A DNA stretch of 64,000 nt from Uloborus plumipes (Eukaryota > Arthropoda > Arachnida > Araneae > Uloboridae): contig JAXGGA010000472.1 in NCBI GenBank assembly GCA_038373865.1, forward strand, positions 62,001-126,000, given 5' to 3'. The notes beneath the pieces were generated by a model that worked only from the letters and a program-made list of their open reading frames with translations, was not told where the DNA came from and ran no database searches. The stretch's first letter is position 1; each line of letters opens with the position of its first letter. A program made the position numbers and the translations under genes. Shown here piece by piece: positions 47,961 through 60,205 of this stretch.

Positions 47961-48180
47961 CCCATTACTGCCTAGCGTCCCTTTTTAGGGACGGTCCTAA
48001 AAGTGTCTGAATTTACCAAAAATGAACATTTCAACCAAATAATAGTGTTCAGTTATTACTTTGGTATTGTTTCAATTAATTATTAACAGATTTCAGCACA
48101 TAACCATTGTAAAGTGTGTTCTGTAGCCGTGTAGCCAGTATACAAAATATCTTTGGAAAAAAATGTCAGACATTAATGGG
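47961..48180. mobile_element. piggyBac-like MITE, short internally deleted copy
   Basis: The right end (GACATTAATGGG followed by TTAA at 48181-48184) and left end (CCCATTACTGCCTAGCGTCC) match the ends of 27771-28285 in opposite orientation. At 220 bp it is less than half that length. The left TTAA has decayed to AAAA. Confidence 0.82.
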
Positions 48181-48185
48181 TTAAA

Positions 48186-49142
48186 TACAGCTTTTAAACT
48201 ACACAGTGAGTATAATAATGTGTTTAAAAATAGTTTTTAGCTTAAGTTCGCAAATCAATAAAAATATTTAGGGTCTTTTCAATTTTTTGTAGCTGTTCTG
48301 TAACACTAAATTGTTGCCCAAATATTTCGTAACAAAACGTTTCTAAAAACAAAGCCATAGGTGTATAAATTAAAAATAATAATGGTAAATATATCTATAT
48401 ATATTTTAAAACTTATAATAGCCTACACTCAAGTACGGAAGGGGAGATCATGGGGAATATGAATTCCTCTTAAGGGACTTATGGTAGTCTAAAGCTGCAT
48501 TTTGGAAACAAAAAGTTTAATAACTCCGCCCCTGATTCTCTATTTGTGTCTGAATATTGCTCTTACGACCTCTCCTCTTTCGATAATGACCTGTTTAGGT
48601 TAAATATATATTGCCTACACTAATACTTATGTCTTGGAGATTAAATGGGAACTGTTCACACACTTGCCCCAGATGTTGTGTTCACAATTGCCAATACCTT
48701 AGGACTAACTTTCAAAAATAAATAATTCTTAGTTCTACTTAAAAAATTTAAACATGTTCAGAAGTTTACCTAATTGTTGAAATAATAAATTGCAAACCCT
48801 AAGATAAGCTTTTTAGCTAGTTTAATATGTGTTTTCGACGTGAGGAAGACTGTGGTGAGATTATATACATTGCCTGCTAAAACAAAGAATTTGTCGGCAC
48901 AGATACACAAAATAGCTCGTTGATCTAAACGTTTTGCAAATATTTTTTAAAGCATTTTTGCTTCAAGTTATCTTATTTAAACATACCATTTTCACATATT
49001 CCCCCCTTTCCTCTATTAAAAAACTATGAGCAAACCGACTATCAATTGTCTTTTTAAAATAATTATATGAAAACAGCAAAAACTTCGAAAAATAAAAATT
49101 TCAAATTTATAAAAAGTAAGGTAATGTTTGCATTTTATTCTC
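48186..49142. other. AT-rich non-coding stretch, nothing recognised
   Basis: No coding frame, RNA gene or repeat boundary noted. Confidence 0.5.
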
Positions 49143-49290
49143 CTCTTTGAGAGTTATGGATAGATAAAGATAGGAATTTTGGGAAGATATATTTACTTCA
49201 AATCCTACTTTTAAAACGATTCGTCTTATTTTCGAATGCTTACGTAGTTTGATCAGAATGTTTAGCTGAAAGAGACAAATATTATAGAAA
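49143..49290. repeat. About 150-bp direct duplicate, copy B
   Basis: Paralogue of 47108-47259, more AT-rich. The shared phrase order suggests a local duplication or two copies of an uncharacterised repeat. Confidence 0.7.
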
Positions 49291-50805
49291 CTACCAAACT
49301 ATGTAAACAAACTGTTTACTTAGAAAAGCCCTTATATTGATCGTTTTACGCAAAACAAATTTAAGAGAAATGTGCGAAAATTGATATAATATAAAATTTG
49401 AAAAAATTAATTACCCTTTACATTTTATCATTATTATTTTATACATTAAATCATATACATTTGTTTGATTAAGTGATAATTATTTTATCAACGCTTCCAT
49501 GTTATCTCCCCCATCTCTCTCTTTCATATCTTATTCATTTTCCGCAACCGAATATTATTGTAGTAATCTTAATTGTGAAATTTATTTGAAGTAACAATGC
49601 TAAATTATTATTAGTAATCTAAAAATATTAACCTAATTTCACCTCTCTCTCATGTCACGTTATTTCCAATCAAAGAATGTTAAATTAGTTTTATTAATGT
49701 AAAGTTAATTTTAAGCTATGAATAACGTAATTAAATGTAGTAATTTAAGTAGATCATTAAGCTATTAACGTTTATCTGTTAATTTTTTTAAGAAAAATTC
49801 TAAAATTTTACTCAAACTTTTTTAAAAGAAAAGCAGCCCCAGAAAATAAACTCTTTTCATTCAATAAAAGCAAAGAGTTTATAAGCTAGAGAAAATATAA
49901 ATTTAAATCTAATAAGAACTGTCGATGAAGATTCTTAATTAGGCCTTTAAAAGAAGTAATCAACTTGTTTTACATAAAACTATTTAATTGTTCAAAGAAT
50001 TTGTGAGAGCAAATGAAGCTTCAGAAATAGGCAGTAAAAAGAAGCTATTCATTTGTAAGAAATATAAGTTTTATAACAAGATAGGGATACTATTAATTTA
50101 TTGCAAACTTCTTCAATAGCTGTAAACCACAAAACAATATCTCTGTTTTAAATGTAAAGTGATACTTTACATTTGATATTCTTAAAAAAAGTGGTTGTTC
50201 TTAATGAGTAGGTTTTTCTTGATGGTTGGAATATTTTTTTTCTACTTTTGTATAATTAAGTAATTAAGACTTTTTGAAAGCTGGTTTTAATTTTTTAAAA
50301 AATAAATTTATAGTTATTCCAATTATTTATATGTCGGTATTCATTAATTTAGTTTTCTTCATAAAGCTGTAACCACCTTTCATAATTTTGTAATTAAACC
50401 CATAACATTTTTTTCTCCATTGTATTTTGTGTGTATTTCATTCCTGGATTGGCTTTTTTGGTTTTAATGCTTTACGGCTAGCCAAGAAAAATCGTACAAT
50501 TTCAACAACTCTTTTCGCTCTCTGGTTAATTATTCATTACTTATTTTTGTTTACATATTTTCAAAGTATATATGTATTTTTTCTGTTAGTGCCAATATTT
50601 TGAATTTTCCAACTTTTTTTTTCTTGAGAGAGAGAGAGCAATTTTTCCTTCTGCCTTGTTTACATGCATTCAAATATAATTGCTTAAATAAGTAGAATTT
50701 AGAGTCCCTAAGCAAAAGAAAATTATCCTATCGCTTTAGTTTTACTTGTAGCAATGTTCCTAAATGCATCTGCAAAATTCTATGTTTCATAATTTTTTTA
50801 CTCAG
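49291..50805. other. AT-rich non-coding stretch
   Basis: No gene recognised. A (GA)n tract lies near 50624-50638. The sequence just before 50806 has a pyrimidine-rich run ending in AG (see next entry). Confidence 0.45.
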
Positions 50806-50987
50806 CAACCTACGCAAAACTATGTTTTGCAGCTAACTTACAAATGTGGTATCCGGGAAAAAGTACAAATCCAAAAGGTCTACGGACTACAGATCAATTC
50901 ACAAAATATCCATGGACAGAAGGTCTTGTTTTCTGGGCAGGTCAGAAATATAGTCCAGATTTTGAAAACTTGTCCTTTGCTTTAAAC
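50806..50987 (+). CDS. Weak candidate internal exon, product unknown
   Basis: A pyrimidine-rich tract ends in CAG at 50805 and a GT follows at 50988. Between them 182 nt stay open in one frame (first full codon 50808), giving a peptide of mixed composition that includes MWYPGKSTNPKGLRTTDQF, TKYPWTEGLVFWAGQKYS and PDFENLSFALN. Trp, Gly, Pro and charged residues stand out from the F/I/K/N-rich chance frames elsewhere. Without splicing at 50988 the frame stops at 51003-51005. I do not recognise the protein. No partner exon was found, and a second frame (50764-50985) is open over the same DNA, so chance or a decayed repeat remain quite possible. Confidence 0.22.
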
Positions 50988-51005
50988 GTATTTTGTGTAA
51001 TATAA

Positions 51006-52233
51006 GTATAATTCAAGGTACAATTAAATCCACAGTACAAGTTGTGAAAATAGAGTGAGTAAGTAATATGAAAATAAGACTAATTTAAGATGAAAACAGT
51101 ACTAATTTAATATGAAAACAGGACTAATTTAATAAGAAAATGAATACATTAATTATAAATTGAATGCTTTAATATTATTTTTAAATTATTTTAATTGCGA
51201 AAAAAAAACACAATGCTCTAAATTTATTAGAAACTTTGAAAATTTTTAGACCAATCAATTCTAAATAGAGTAAAATAATGAATGCGAGGAACATTTGATT
51301 GAGATATAGTTTTAGAGGAATCGATAACCACAGAGGCTTCTCCTTCTTCCATGGAGGATTAATTAGGCGCAAAATGAGGCAGCGAACCGAAGAGGAAAAA
51401 TGTATTACCTGCCAATACCTTCAAATAATACAAACGAGCTCCAGCAGCCACTAGATTTACGTTTCATAATAAACAATAGAAGAGCCCTTCCTCAGAAACA
51501 AGGGAAAGTTTGAGATCCTAGTTTCAGTTTGAGAAAATTAACGATTAAAGACTAACCGTTAGAAATTAAAGAAGTTCACTAATACTTAAGATTCATCCCA
51601 TGTGTACCTAACTAGCAAAATAGTGAATTTACATACAGATAGCGATTTGAATATAAATTAGTTAAATATCATTTTCAAAGTATGATAGTTTAAGTAATAA
51701 TTAGAAGATAAATATTTTAACCTGTAATAATGAAATTCAAAAATATAGACACTTAAGAGAACTACTGGAACTTAAGTGTATATTCGGGGAAATGCTAGAC
51801 TGTGTGACTCTCAAAACTTGCTTCCCAACTCAATTTCAAATTTCCCGAAATTCAAACCAGTTTTAAAGGGGATAATACATTTTTAAGATAAAGCATTATT
51901 TCAATGAGATGGATAAATAATTTTCAATTTCAAATATTTAAAATATATTTTAAGGGCAACAGACATTTCTCCAACATACTACCACCGTCTACAGCCCGTC
52001 CCAATAGTTTAGAAAATGCACTCCTTTGGTAAAAGTGCCTATAAATGTAATAAATGCAACAGGATTTTCTGGGGACAGCTATACACTTGTAATAATAACC
52101 GACATTTAACTTGAACAAATATTGCGTTTTATCAAGGAGAAAATAATACATTACTAAATCTTCAAAAGAGATACTCCTTTTAACAGTTTATTTCATTCAA
52201 ATTTTGATAGTTACGTCATTCATGAAGTGTTAA
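51006..52233. other. AT-rich non-coding stretch
   Basis: Frames at 51181-51372 and 51930-52151 (both minus) lack domains. Nothing else recognised. Confidence 0.45.
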
Positions 52234-52341
52234 CCCAGGTAGCACAAATAACCTTTAAACGTTTTATAAACATTTTTAAGCGGTTGTTACAACGTTAATA
52301 ACCATTTAACAGCCTTTAAAAAAAGAAGTGTGCTACTTGGG
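52234..52341. mobile_element. Very short inverted-repeat element, CCCAGGTAGCACA ends
   Basis: CCCAGGTAGCACA at the left is mirrored by TGTGCTACTTGGG at the right (one mismatch over 13). The 108-bp interior has repeated AACGTTTT/TAACGTTAATAA phrases. Target duplication was not resolved. Confidence 0.65.
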
Positions 52342-55300
52342 AAGGCTCTTACTTATAAAAGTAGATATTCAGTGAATATTTATTCTGTTTGATTTACTGC
52401 GCGTGCAGTGCACGATAGCTTGTCAAAAGTGAGGCAAATAAAAAGCGCTAAGATTTTTTTTTCTTTATTTATTATGATTCCTCTTTTTTCGTTTAAAATG
52501 GAGAGAACGCGCAAAAGATAGTATACAATGTTAAAACATTCATTTGGCAGTATTTAACAAGTTTAAGCCTCAAACACTACATAAAAAAACGAAATCCGTT
52601 TAAAAAGATATCGATGGGCAACTGTTATGATAAAAAACCAGTTTCTACGCATAAAACATCTTTCCTGTGAAGTTACCCTAAGTGCATAAAAGTTGTTCAC
52701 AGATAGTTCAAAGAACCTGATCACCGCATTTTATTTTTAAAGATGTAAAAGCAACCTCTTCTCACAAAGAAACGTGATTAGAGTGTGCTCGAGAACAATT
52801 GTCAAATTGTAGTCACAAATTATTATAAATACATGTATATTCTTTAAAGTCATTTATTGCCATTTAGAGATATTTTAAGCTATCCAGTTGTGTTTCAATG
52901 AAGAATAACGAATCTATTTGCATTTCTAAGGAAACGTATTAAATACCTTGTGCTTTGAAAACGTGTATCCAGACCCACCGTTCTCAAGACGTCTAAAGTG
53001 TGATAGCAAAAGATATTTACGCAAATAAAAATCCTTATTTTTTAAAAAATGATCCCACTTCAATGGGGAAGTAATAAAACAATTGGTCAAATGAATATAA
53101 AATCATGTGTACATTGTTATTGGAAAAAGGTATCATTGTACACATCATTAAGAATGCGAAATTGGTGAATTTTTAGTAGTTTAAGTTTTTTTTTTTTTTG
53201 CCATTTGGGACCCAATTTTGGAAGAAAGAGTGGAACCGTTATTTTTCTTTTTATTTAGTTTCTGTCCCAAAAGTCAGAACATAGCCATCCTTATTATATT
53301 TGCACATTAGTTTTCCTCAAAAAATTCATTCTGTAAGCTTTTGGGGCGGTTTTACTGAACTATTTGAAAATACAGAATTTTTTTTTACATCTGCTCAGTT
53401 AAGAGGCTAGTTTTTGAAAGATAACTTTTTTTTCCTTCTAATTATAATGAAATAAAACTTTTTTTTAAGAACTCGAAGTTGTTTGGAAAAAATGAATGAA
53501 ATGCGTAAGAGCTTTCGTTTTTAATTCGTACACTGTAAGTCAACGGATTAATTGCAGAATAACGCGGATTTAAGTTTAGTCGCGTACTGACGTAAAATTA
53601 CATAAATTTAAGAAAACGTAAAGCGAGATGGTACTTTTAATGAAACTAAACTTTATGAAAACAAAAGACAGGTCATTTTAGTTTTCGTAAAGAACTATAA
53701 TTAACTTGTTGTATTAGCAGACTTAAATGCTCAAATTTAGTGATTAAATCTTTAATTAAATATTTTTCATAGCAAAATACTTTTCTTTTATTTTATTTTA
53801 CCAAGTTTCGGTCGTTCACATCCAGTGTAATCCAGAAAAAACCATAAAATTCATGCTCAAGCTCAGCATCTTTAAAGGGAAATGTGCACTTCAAAATGCA
53901 TAACGTGACCCTGAATATGCAAATTGGGGCTGAGTACAAAATGCGTGATCATTGCCTCGCATTTACAAAGGCACAGGTGGTGATAATGCAACATTCACAC
54001 AGAGACACGTGACATCATTTACGATGTAGCAAAACTAGCGACAACTTTTGACAGCAGAAAACAAATGTTATTATATGGGAGATGAAATTTCCTTCTCAAT
54101 TTTTTCTAAATAAGAGCAATATTAGGTTGATTCAAAAAAGATTTTTTTTCGCTGCAAAAAATGTATTTATTTTAAGAAACAATTTTCTTATTTTTAAATA
54201 TAAAGACTAGTGTAAGTGCTTCCTTTTGTTTCAACTTCCAGCTAATACTTTTTACAAATGCATGAGAAAACTAAAGAAAAGATCGGGAAATAAGGCGGTA
54301 AGAATTTTAACCTCTTAGAAATTCAATTCATGTCAGCTAAACTAAATCACTGTAATTTCAATTACATTTTGTATATTTTTTAAATTTATGAAAAAAAAAA
54401 TTTGAATTTGCGATCGCAGTCGTAAAATATGTAGGTCATTTTAGTGTTTTTATTCAAGTGTTATTTCCATCTCAATCTATAATAAACAATTTTAGTTTCT
54501 AAAATTCTTTTTAAACTGAAATTTTTATTGTGACATATTATGATAATATACTTCAATACGAATAATTATAAACCACAATGTATGCAATATTAAATGCGCT
54601 TACTACATTTTTATGCTATGTCACTCATACAAATTATACAGGTAATGTATTATGCACATTAAGTTGAAATGTGTAATATGTTAAAGTTATAACATTTGCA
54701 TAAGATCTGTAACAGCCAAATACAGATCCCCTAAAATGGAGGTAAATTTTCACTTTACCCTTACCTCTAATTTTCTAAAAAAAGCATCTGTTACTAATGT
54801 GTCGTTAAAATACCCTATAAATTTCATTCTCTAATAGTTTTAAGAAATTGAAAATTTCTATGGTCAATTGGCATTTTTCTTGATAGCAAATCTAAAAGCG
54901 TTTTATTTCAAGCTTAGTGCTCTTCAGCATTAAAGTTTGAAAATTATACGAAAGAAGAATACATCTATAAACGATTTTTAAACAATAAACAATTAGGAAT
55001 ATTCATTAGAAGGTCAAAGCTATTAAAGTTAAAATAATCATAAATTCTTATTCTGGCTATCTTGAATTATTTAAGAACCGTTTTTATGTAAATTACAAGA
55101 AAAATAATGATTTTCATTTCCCAGCACCTAATAATTGTTTTGAACTTTATACTGACCGAGCATTTTACTTTAAGTACGTAGATCAGGTAGTCATACCTTT
55201 GGTTTTGAACAAGCTAAGATGAAAATAATTTTTGCCTCGGCATAAACTCCCAATAAAGCTCACTTTACTAAAATAAGAACATTTCATAGAATACAAAAAT

Positions 55301-55624
55301 AATCTTTAAAGAAAACCTGAACTGAAATTTTAAAAGCAGAAATGTTTCAAATAATATGTGTTTGTGTTTTATTTTCACGAAACGTAATAAATACTGTGAA
55401 CATTATAGTTTGGTCCGTATAATATTAGTTCTTAATAAAACAGAATTCAGAATTGCCGACTAAAAAAAGCAAATTATTATTTTTTTTAAATATAGATAAA
55501 TGAAAATTTATGGATACAATTATTACTATGAAAACAAGGACACGAAACGTGTAGCTCAGGTTTATTTATTTATTTTTTTTCAATAATCTGTAATTTTTAG
55601 ATTTATACCATTTAATGCCGTACG
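52342..55624. other. AT-rich non-coding stretch
   Basis: No gene, RNA or bounded repeat found in 3.3 kb. A somewhat more complex patch near 53880-54060 contains ATGCAAAT-like and CACGTGACATCA motifs; its significance is unknown. Confidence 0.45.
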
Positions 55625-55814
55625 CAGGTAGTCATTTCAAATTTTTCCGAGAATCGGGGAAGGGGGGGGGGGGGCAAAGAGTACGTGTTCAATACATATT
55701 CTAGGGGAAACAATACATAGCAAAATGCAAAAATAGTTTTTATATAGTAAAATTTAGGTTGTTTTTTATTATCCCCCCCCCCCCCCACCTCCGATAGACC
55801 AAATGGCTGGTCTG
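55625..55814. mobile_element. Probable hAT-like MITE with G-run and C-run
   Basis: The left end CAGGTAGTCATTTC and the right end, mirrored, CAGACCAGCCATTTGG resemble the ends of 12953-13115. A run of twelve or more G (near 55661) and a long C-run (near 55773) lie inside. Flanks GCCGTACG and GCCCTTCT match at only 5 of 8, so the boundary is tentative. Confidence 0.55.
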
Positions 55815-55904
55815 GCCCTTCTGTTTGGGGGAAGTAGTAAAATCATTCTACTCGACCGTGGGGCAAAAAGGAAACTACATGTGTCACTGTATTTGTAAAA
55901 AATA

Positions 55905-56462
55905 AATGTTTTTACAGTAGAATACAGCTAATTATATAGTAATTTTACATTAATAAACTGTAAAATTGGTAATTTACAGTAGCAAACTAAAATTGCTAGT
56001 TTTACTTTTATTGCTGAGCATTTTACAATTTTAAACTGGAACCTCTGCTGCCAGTCTTATACTGTTGTTTTTACAGTATAATACAGTTAATTTTATAGTA
56101 ATAAATTGTAAAAGTGCAAATTTTACAGTACCTCAGAACCAGAACGACGTAAGTCCAAAAATGGCGATTTTCACTTTTTTTTGTGAATTGTATGTAGAAT
56201 CTTATTCTGCATCGACCCATGAGAACGGTATTCTATGAAATCAATTCCTTCACAATTATTTAGCAGCATTAAAAGAGCTCGAACCCCATCCTTTGCATGC
56301 ATCCGGCAATCGTTTTTCCCTTCTCCTGAAAAGTTGCAAAAATGGACTTACGCTAGTCTGGTTCTGAGGTACAGAACTGTAAAACAGCTAGTTTTACAGT
56401 TTATTACTGTGTTTTTACATTTTTAAACTGGAACCTCTGCTGCCAGAATTATACTGTAAAAG
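55905..56462. repeat. Two tandem units with TTTTACAG motifs, second split by a MITE
   Basis: TTTTTACAGTAGAATACAG (near 55910) and TTTTTACAGTATAATACAG (near 56069) open two units. Each ends with TTAAACTGGAACCTCTGCTG (56031 and 56423). TTTTACAG or CTGTAAAA occurs many times. The 239-bp insert 56131-56369 accounts for the second unit's extra length. Confidence 0.75.
56131..56369. mobile_element. Tc1/mariner-type MITE inserted in the tandem repeat
   Basis: Ends CCTCAGAACCAGAACGACGT and, mirrored, CCTCAGAACCAGACTAGCGT; GTAAGTCCA follows on both sides. TA flanks at 56129-56130 and 56370-56371. The frame 56235-56426 is incidental. Confidence 0.87.
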
Positions 56463-57641
56463 CAAAAGTTTATTTTTTGCAGTGTGTATGTTTAAACGAA
56501 AAGCAGAGCCAAGTAAAATTTCTTACTGACTTTGAAAATAAAGATTAAAAGAAAAACTATGTTTGCGTAAAAGCATTTTATTGCAATTCCTTTTTTTAAT
56601 CATCTTTAACTGTTTAAAACCTTAGTTGAAGCAGTGAACTCATTAATTTGTCTTAACTTTAAAAATCAGACATGTCAAGCTACAAATGGACAAAATACGA
56701 TTTTTCATTTGTATTGTTAATATTACTTAAAGTGATTTTCCATGCAAACAAGAAAAATAAAGTGCAGTTGATGGGGGGATTTTGATGCAAGACAATTTCA
56801 CTTAGTCGGTTTGTACGACAGCTTCCAGTTAAGATTCTATCTCACAGATGCACTCATATAAAATAGGACCCCATAAGGCTACCAAATGCCATTCGAATGC
56901 AAATCAGAAATATCTGAATCAACCTCAATTTGTTTTACTGCCAACTATCTTCGTTTGCATATAAAAGGCTAGAATCATGCTGTTTTGTTGTTATGGAATA
57001 GAAGAGTATCACTCGTTCGTTCTATGTACTGATTTATTGTAAAATATGAACTTCTTCTTTTGTTCAAGTTTATCATTTTTGGGTCATTTGGTGGGCTACT
57101 TATGTATTTAGCTTTTAAATGCCAGATGTTTTAAAACTTTAATGAAATTACTTCTTTTTAATTGCAAGTAAGTAATTTCACAAAGCAAATTATAAGATTG
57201 GTCAATCAAGGTAAAGTCCCTTTTTCATTGGATGAAGAACGGTTTTGCAGATATAAAAGTGTTAAAAAATGTTTTAAGCTTCACATTTGAAATCAGTGTT
57301 TTATAAAAAAATGATTCACTATTGAAAATTAAGAAGAAAAATATAAAAGAAAATTTGTTTTTAAATGATTCTAAACTTCAGTAAAAATTGAAATCTATCA
57401 GGAATCAACAGCAACATAATTAATGACTGTACTAATTCTTTGTTAACACAGCAGCTACTAGCTGTCATGATGAGTTGAATATTTTGCTCTTTATGTCCCC
57501 TCTATATACACGCATACATTTAAACACACACATTTTAAATATATATACACACTTTATTGCTAAAGTTTTTCTCGGGGTGTAAAAATACACACTGGTATAA
57601 AGCAGTGAGGTTACTTTCGTATTCCATGCTGATGAGTGCAT
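56463..57641. other. AT-rich non-coding stretch
   Basis: No gene recognised. The minus frame 57465-57665 ends in a dispersed repeat (next entry) and is not considered coding. Confidence 0.5.
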
Positions 57642-57702
57642 AATAAGCACGAAACTGCAGTCCATGGATCGAAATAACCGAGTTGGCGGTGTATTGCATA
57701 CA
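57642..57702 (+). repeat. Dispersed repeat related to 21.85-22.07 kb
   Basis: ACGAAACTGCAGTCCATGG and AACCGAGTTGGCGGTGTATT match phrases at 21871-21900 (opposite strand) and 22016-22062 (same strand). Confidence 0.5.
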
Positions 57703-58162
57703 CACTGGTGTTTTTTAGAGGAGTGAATTTAGTTTTGAAGGCGTGAAATACACGAATACAGTAAAGACTGTTTTAGTAATTAGAGTCCCTACATAGAAGA
57801 TTCTATATAGAAACTCTAATAGTAAGCAATTCCATAAAAAACGAAAGAAAGCAGAAAAGTTTCTAAGGATGATATGGAAGACGGGTGGAAAAAGTATTAT
57901 GTGTTCTTACTTTTTTTTAACATACTGAATACATTGTGACTTAAAATAAACTTGTATATTATTTCAATGTGCTATATTTTAAATTCCAACTGTTCCTCCC
58001 TGTCACATTTTCCACGATTCGAAATTATAATTCAAACTATGAAGTGTGGAAATACGCTTGACTCGATTTTAGAGATATATTTTCTATTTTCCATGAGTAA
58101 AATACGCTTTTATGGGGAGTTAAAATCTCTCGCAATCGAAATAAAGTTCTGATGACACACTT
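57703..58162. other. AT-rich non-coding stretch, nothing recognised
   Basis: The frame 57952-58152 has no domain. Confidence 0.5.
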
Positions 58163-58169
58163 CATTCAG

Positions 58170-58310
58170 CAAGGGATGCCCATCCCCCTTCAAGGGCTGT
58201 ACGGATCACTTCCAAGTGCAGCGGATCACCAACAAAACGATAGACTCTCAAAAGAAATTTTAAAAACCCTTTAAATTTGCCCCCTCCACCCTAAAAATTG
58301 GGCATCCCTG
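58170..58310. mobile_element. hAT-like MITE, CAAGGGATGCCC ends
   Basis: CAAGGGATGCCC at the left and GGGCATCCCTG at the right mirror each other apart from one extra A. CATTCAG flanks both sides (58163-58169 and 58311-58317), 7 bp of a probable 8-bp duplication. C-rich tracts lie inside both ends. Confidence 0.8.
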
Positions 58311-58319
58311 CATTCAGAA

Positions 58320-59310
58320 CTTTAGGATGCGTACATTACATAAACATATTGCAGCTATTTCTTAAGTTAATTATAACTTACTAATAGTATTTTGCTCGAA
58401 ATTCTAAACTAATACACAGCATGAAACAGATTCGGTTGTCTAGTGATATTGCTTTGCAAGTTGTTGTTTTTCCATTAACAATTCAAGAAGCATCATCAAT
58501 GCTTTAGAAGCATTTATAACACAATCCCACATCGCATTATACGTTATCAAAGAACATGCATGATATTGAATTAAGACTTTTCAAAGTCTCTCTTCCTTAA
58601 TCTCTAACATGAAAATGTTACCATGAAAGACAAACTATTTTCAAGTCAACTGAAAAAAAGTACACGTTGTATGATGAAGCATTAAGACGAAGACCACCAT
58701 TACAAATCAAACAACCCGACATCTCAAAGGACTCTTTTCATTCGCCTTACTATAAATTATTTATAAGCTAACTTGATTCAGAGGCATCCAACACGATTCA
58801 CTCGGTATATGAAACATTTCCTAAAAGAAAGAAAGCAAATGATACAACGTTTTCAGTATTTTATGTGACTTGTAGATGAAAATTTCTTACAAAATCTGAA
58901 TTCATTAATACTGAAGAAATTTATTTCCCTAGCATAGTATTTAGAAGATAAAATACGTCTGATAAAATAATTTTCTAGATAAGATTTGATTTCAGAAATT
59001 ATTTGTCTGATCATCTCGCTCACGAGATTTAACTTTATGGCTATTGAAACGACGTATTTCTTTTTATCCCTGGAAAATGTTAATTATGTATCTTTTATTT
59101 TCATTTAACGGAATCCCAATAAAATGTATAAATACAGATTTAAAAAGCACTATACGCTGCGAGTGGGTTTGAGATTTAATTACGGCTAGGATGTATACTA
59201 TACATGTTCCAGCATGTGGATTGAAAACCGCATGTTAAAAAAATAAAAACCCTAAATTTAACTTGTTTATTAGCCCAAGTTATTTCTCATATAGTATAAA
59301 AGGTTTTTTG

Positions 59311-59313
<3 letters not shown>
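58320..59313. other. AT-rich non-coding stretch, nothing recognised
   Basis: No coding frame, RNA gene or repeat boundary noted. Confidence 0.5.
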
Positions 59314-59369
<56 letters not shown>

Positions 59370-59429
59370 ACTCACTCACTCACTCACTCACTCACTCACT
59401 CACTCACACGCACACACGCGCACACGCGC

Positions 59430-59483
<54 letters not shown>
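59314..59483. repeat. Compound microsatellite (CT)n-(CTCA)n-(CA)n
   Basis: Three blocks follow directly: CT dinucleotides, then a CTCA tetranucleotide array starting near 59364, then CA dinucleotides with CG interruptions near 59408-59434. The 91-codon frame 59263-59538 is simply this microsatellite translated. Confidence 0.98.
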
Positions 59484-59485
<2 letters not shown>

Positions 59486-59956
59486 GTTTAAAAAGCCAAA
59501 ACGTGAGTTGGAAGGTAAAAGGGCAAATGCAGCCATAAAGTAGGAACTAGGCTACTTGGAACAGCAGATATGGTCATTTTCAAAAAAATCTTTAGCAGTT
59601 GACCTGAACAAAAATATATAATCTAATTTGAAATAGACACAGTAGATACCGAGACCTCGGCACTCGATAACTTCTGCGATTCTAGAGCACTCGGCCACAT
59701 ATTTTGACCGGAAGAGTCGGAAGGAAAATCCTGTGACTCGTGAATTCCCAAGAACCTGGCCACTCTTTTAGGCTCACTTTAGGTCTGGTTTTTGGGATTA
59801 TACTGTAATATGATTTTATTTTAAATCTTAAAAATACAATTATTTTTACTTACGTATGAACAAATAAAATATGAACGGAAAAAAACTGATGCCTTTCCTT
59901 TTATACCTCTACTGCCCATCTTGACTCTGAAAAGTTCATCATTACATTTATCTATA
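59484..59956. other. Non-coding stretch, nothing recognised
   Basis: Slightly more GC than average near 59645-59770. No gene or repeat boundary found. Confidence 0.45.
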
Positions 59957-60205
59957 CTGCCGTGCTAAGCGCAAAAGCGGTGTCTGCACTTGAGCTCAAA
60001 CTGAGATATTACTCTTTAAAGTTTTGCGCCACCATGTAATTGATTCTGATGAAACTTTTTCAGAATTTTTTAAAAAATATTTCCCGTTCTCAAATGACCA
60101 TATAACTTTGTATTTAGGTAAAATACGTCACAAAGAGCCACCTGGTGGCGATAACTCAATTTTGTTAAAACAGTGCAGATACCACTTTTGTGCTTAGCAC
60201 GGCAG
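59957..60205. mobile_element. MITE with CTGCCGTGCTAAGC ends
   Basis: The left end CTGCCGTGCTAAGCGCAAAA and right end, mirrored, CTGCCGTGCTAAGCACAAAA differ at one of twenty bases, with similarity continuing to about 34 bp. Length 249 bp, no coding. The first eight bases equal those of 41729-44103. The target duplication is unclear (TATA outside left, CATA outside right). Confidence 0.87.

Noticed and set aside
51250..51338. Minus-strand ATG frame of about 41 codons starting MEEGEASVVIDSS
   Set aside because: Good-looking start but short, no donor site that convinces, opposite strand to the candidate exon at 50.8 kb; chance is likely.
59263..59538. 91-codon frame with Ser-Leu, Ser-Leu-Thr-His and His-Thr runs
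   Set aside because: Direct translation of the CT/CTCA/CA microsatellite.
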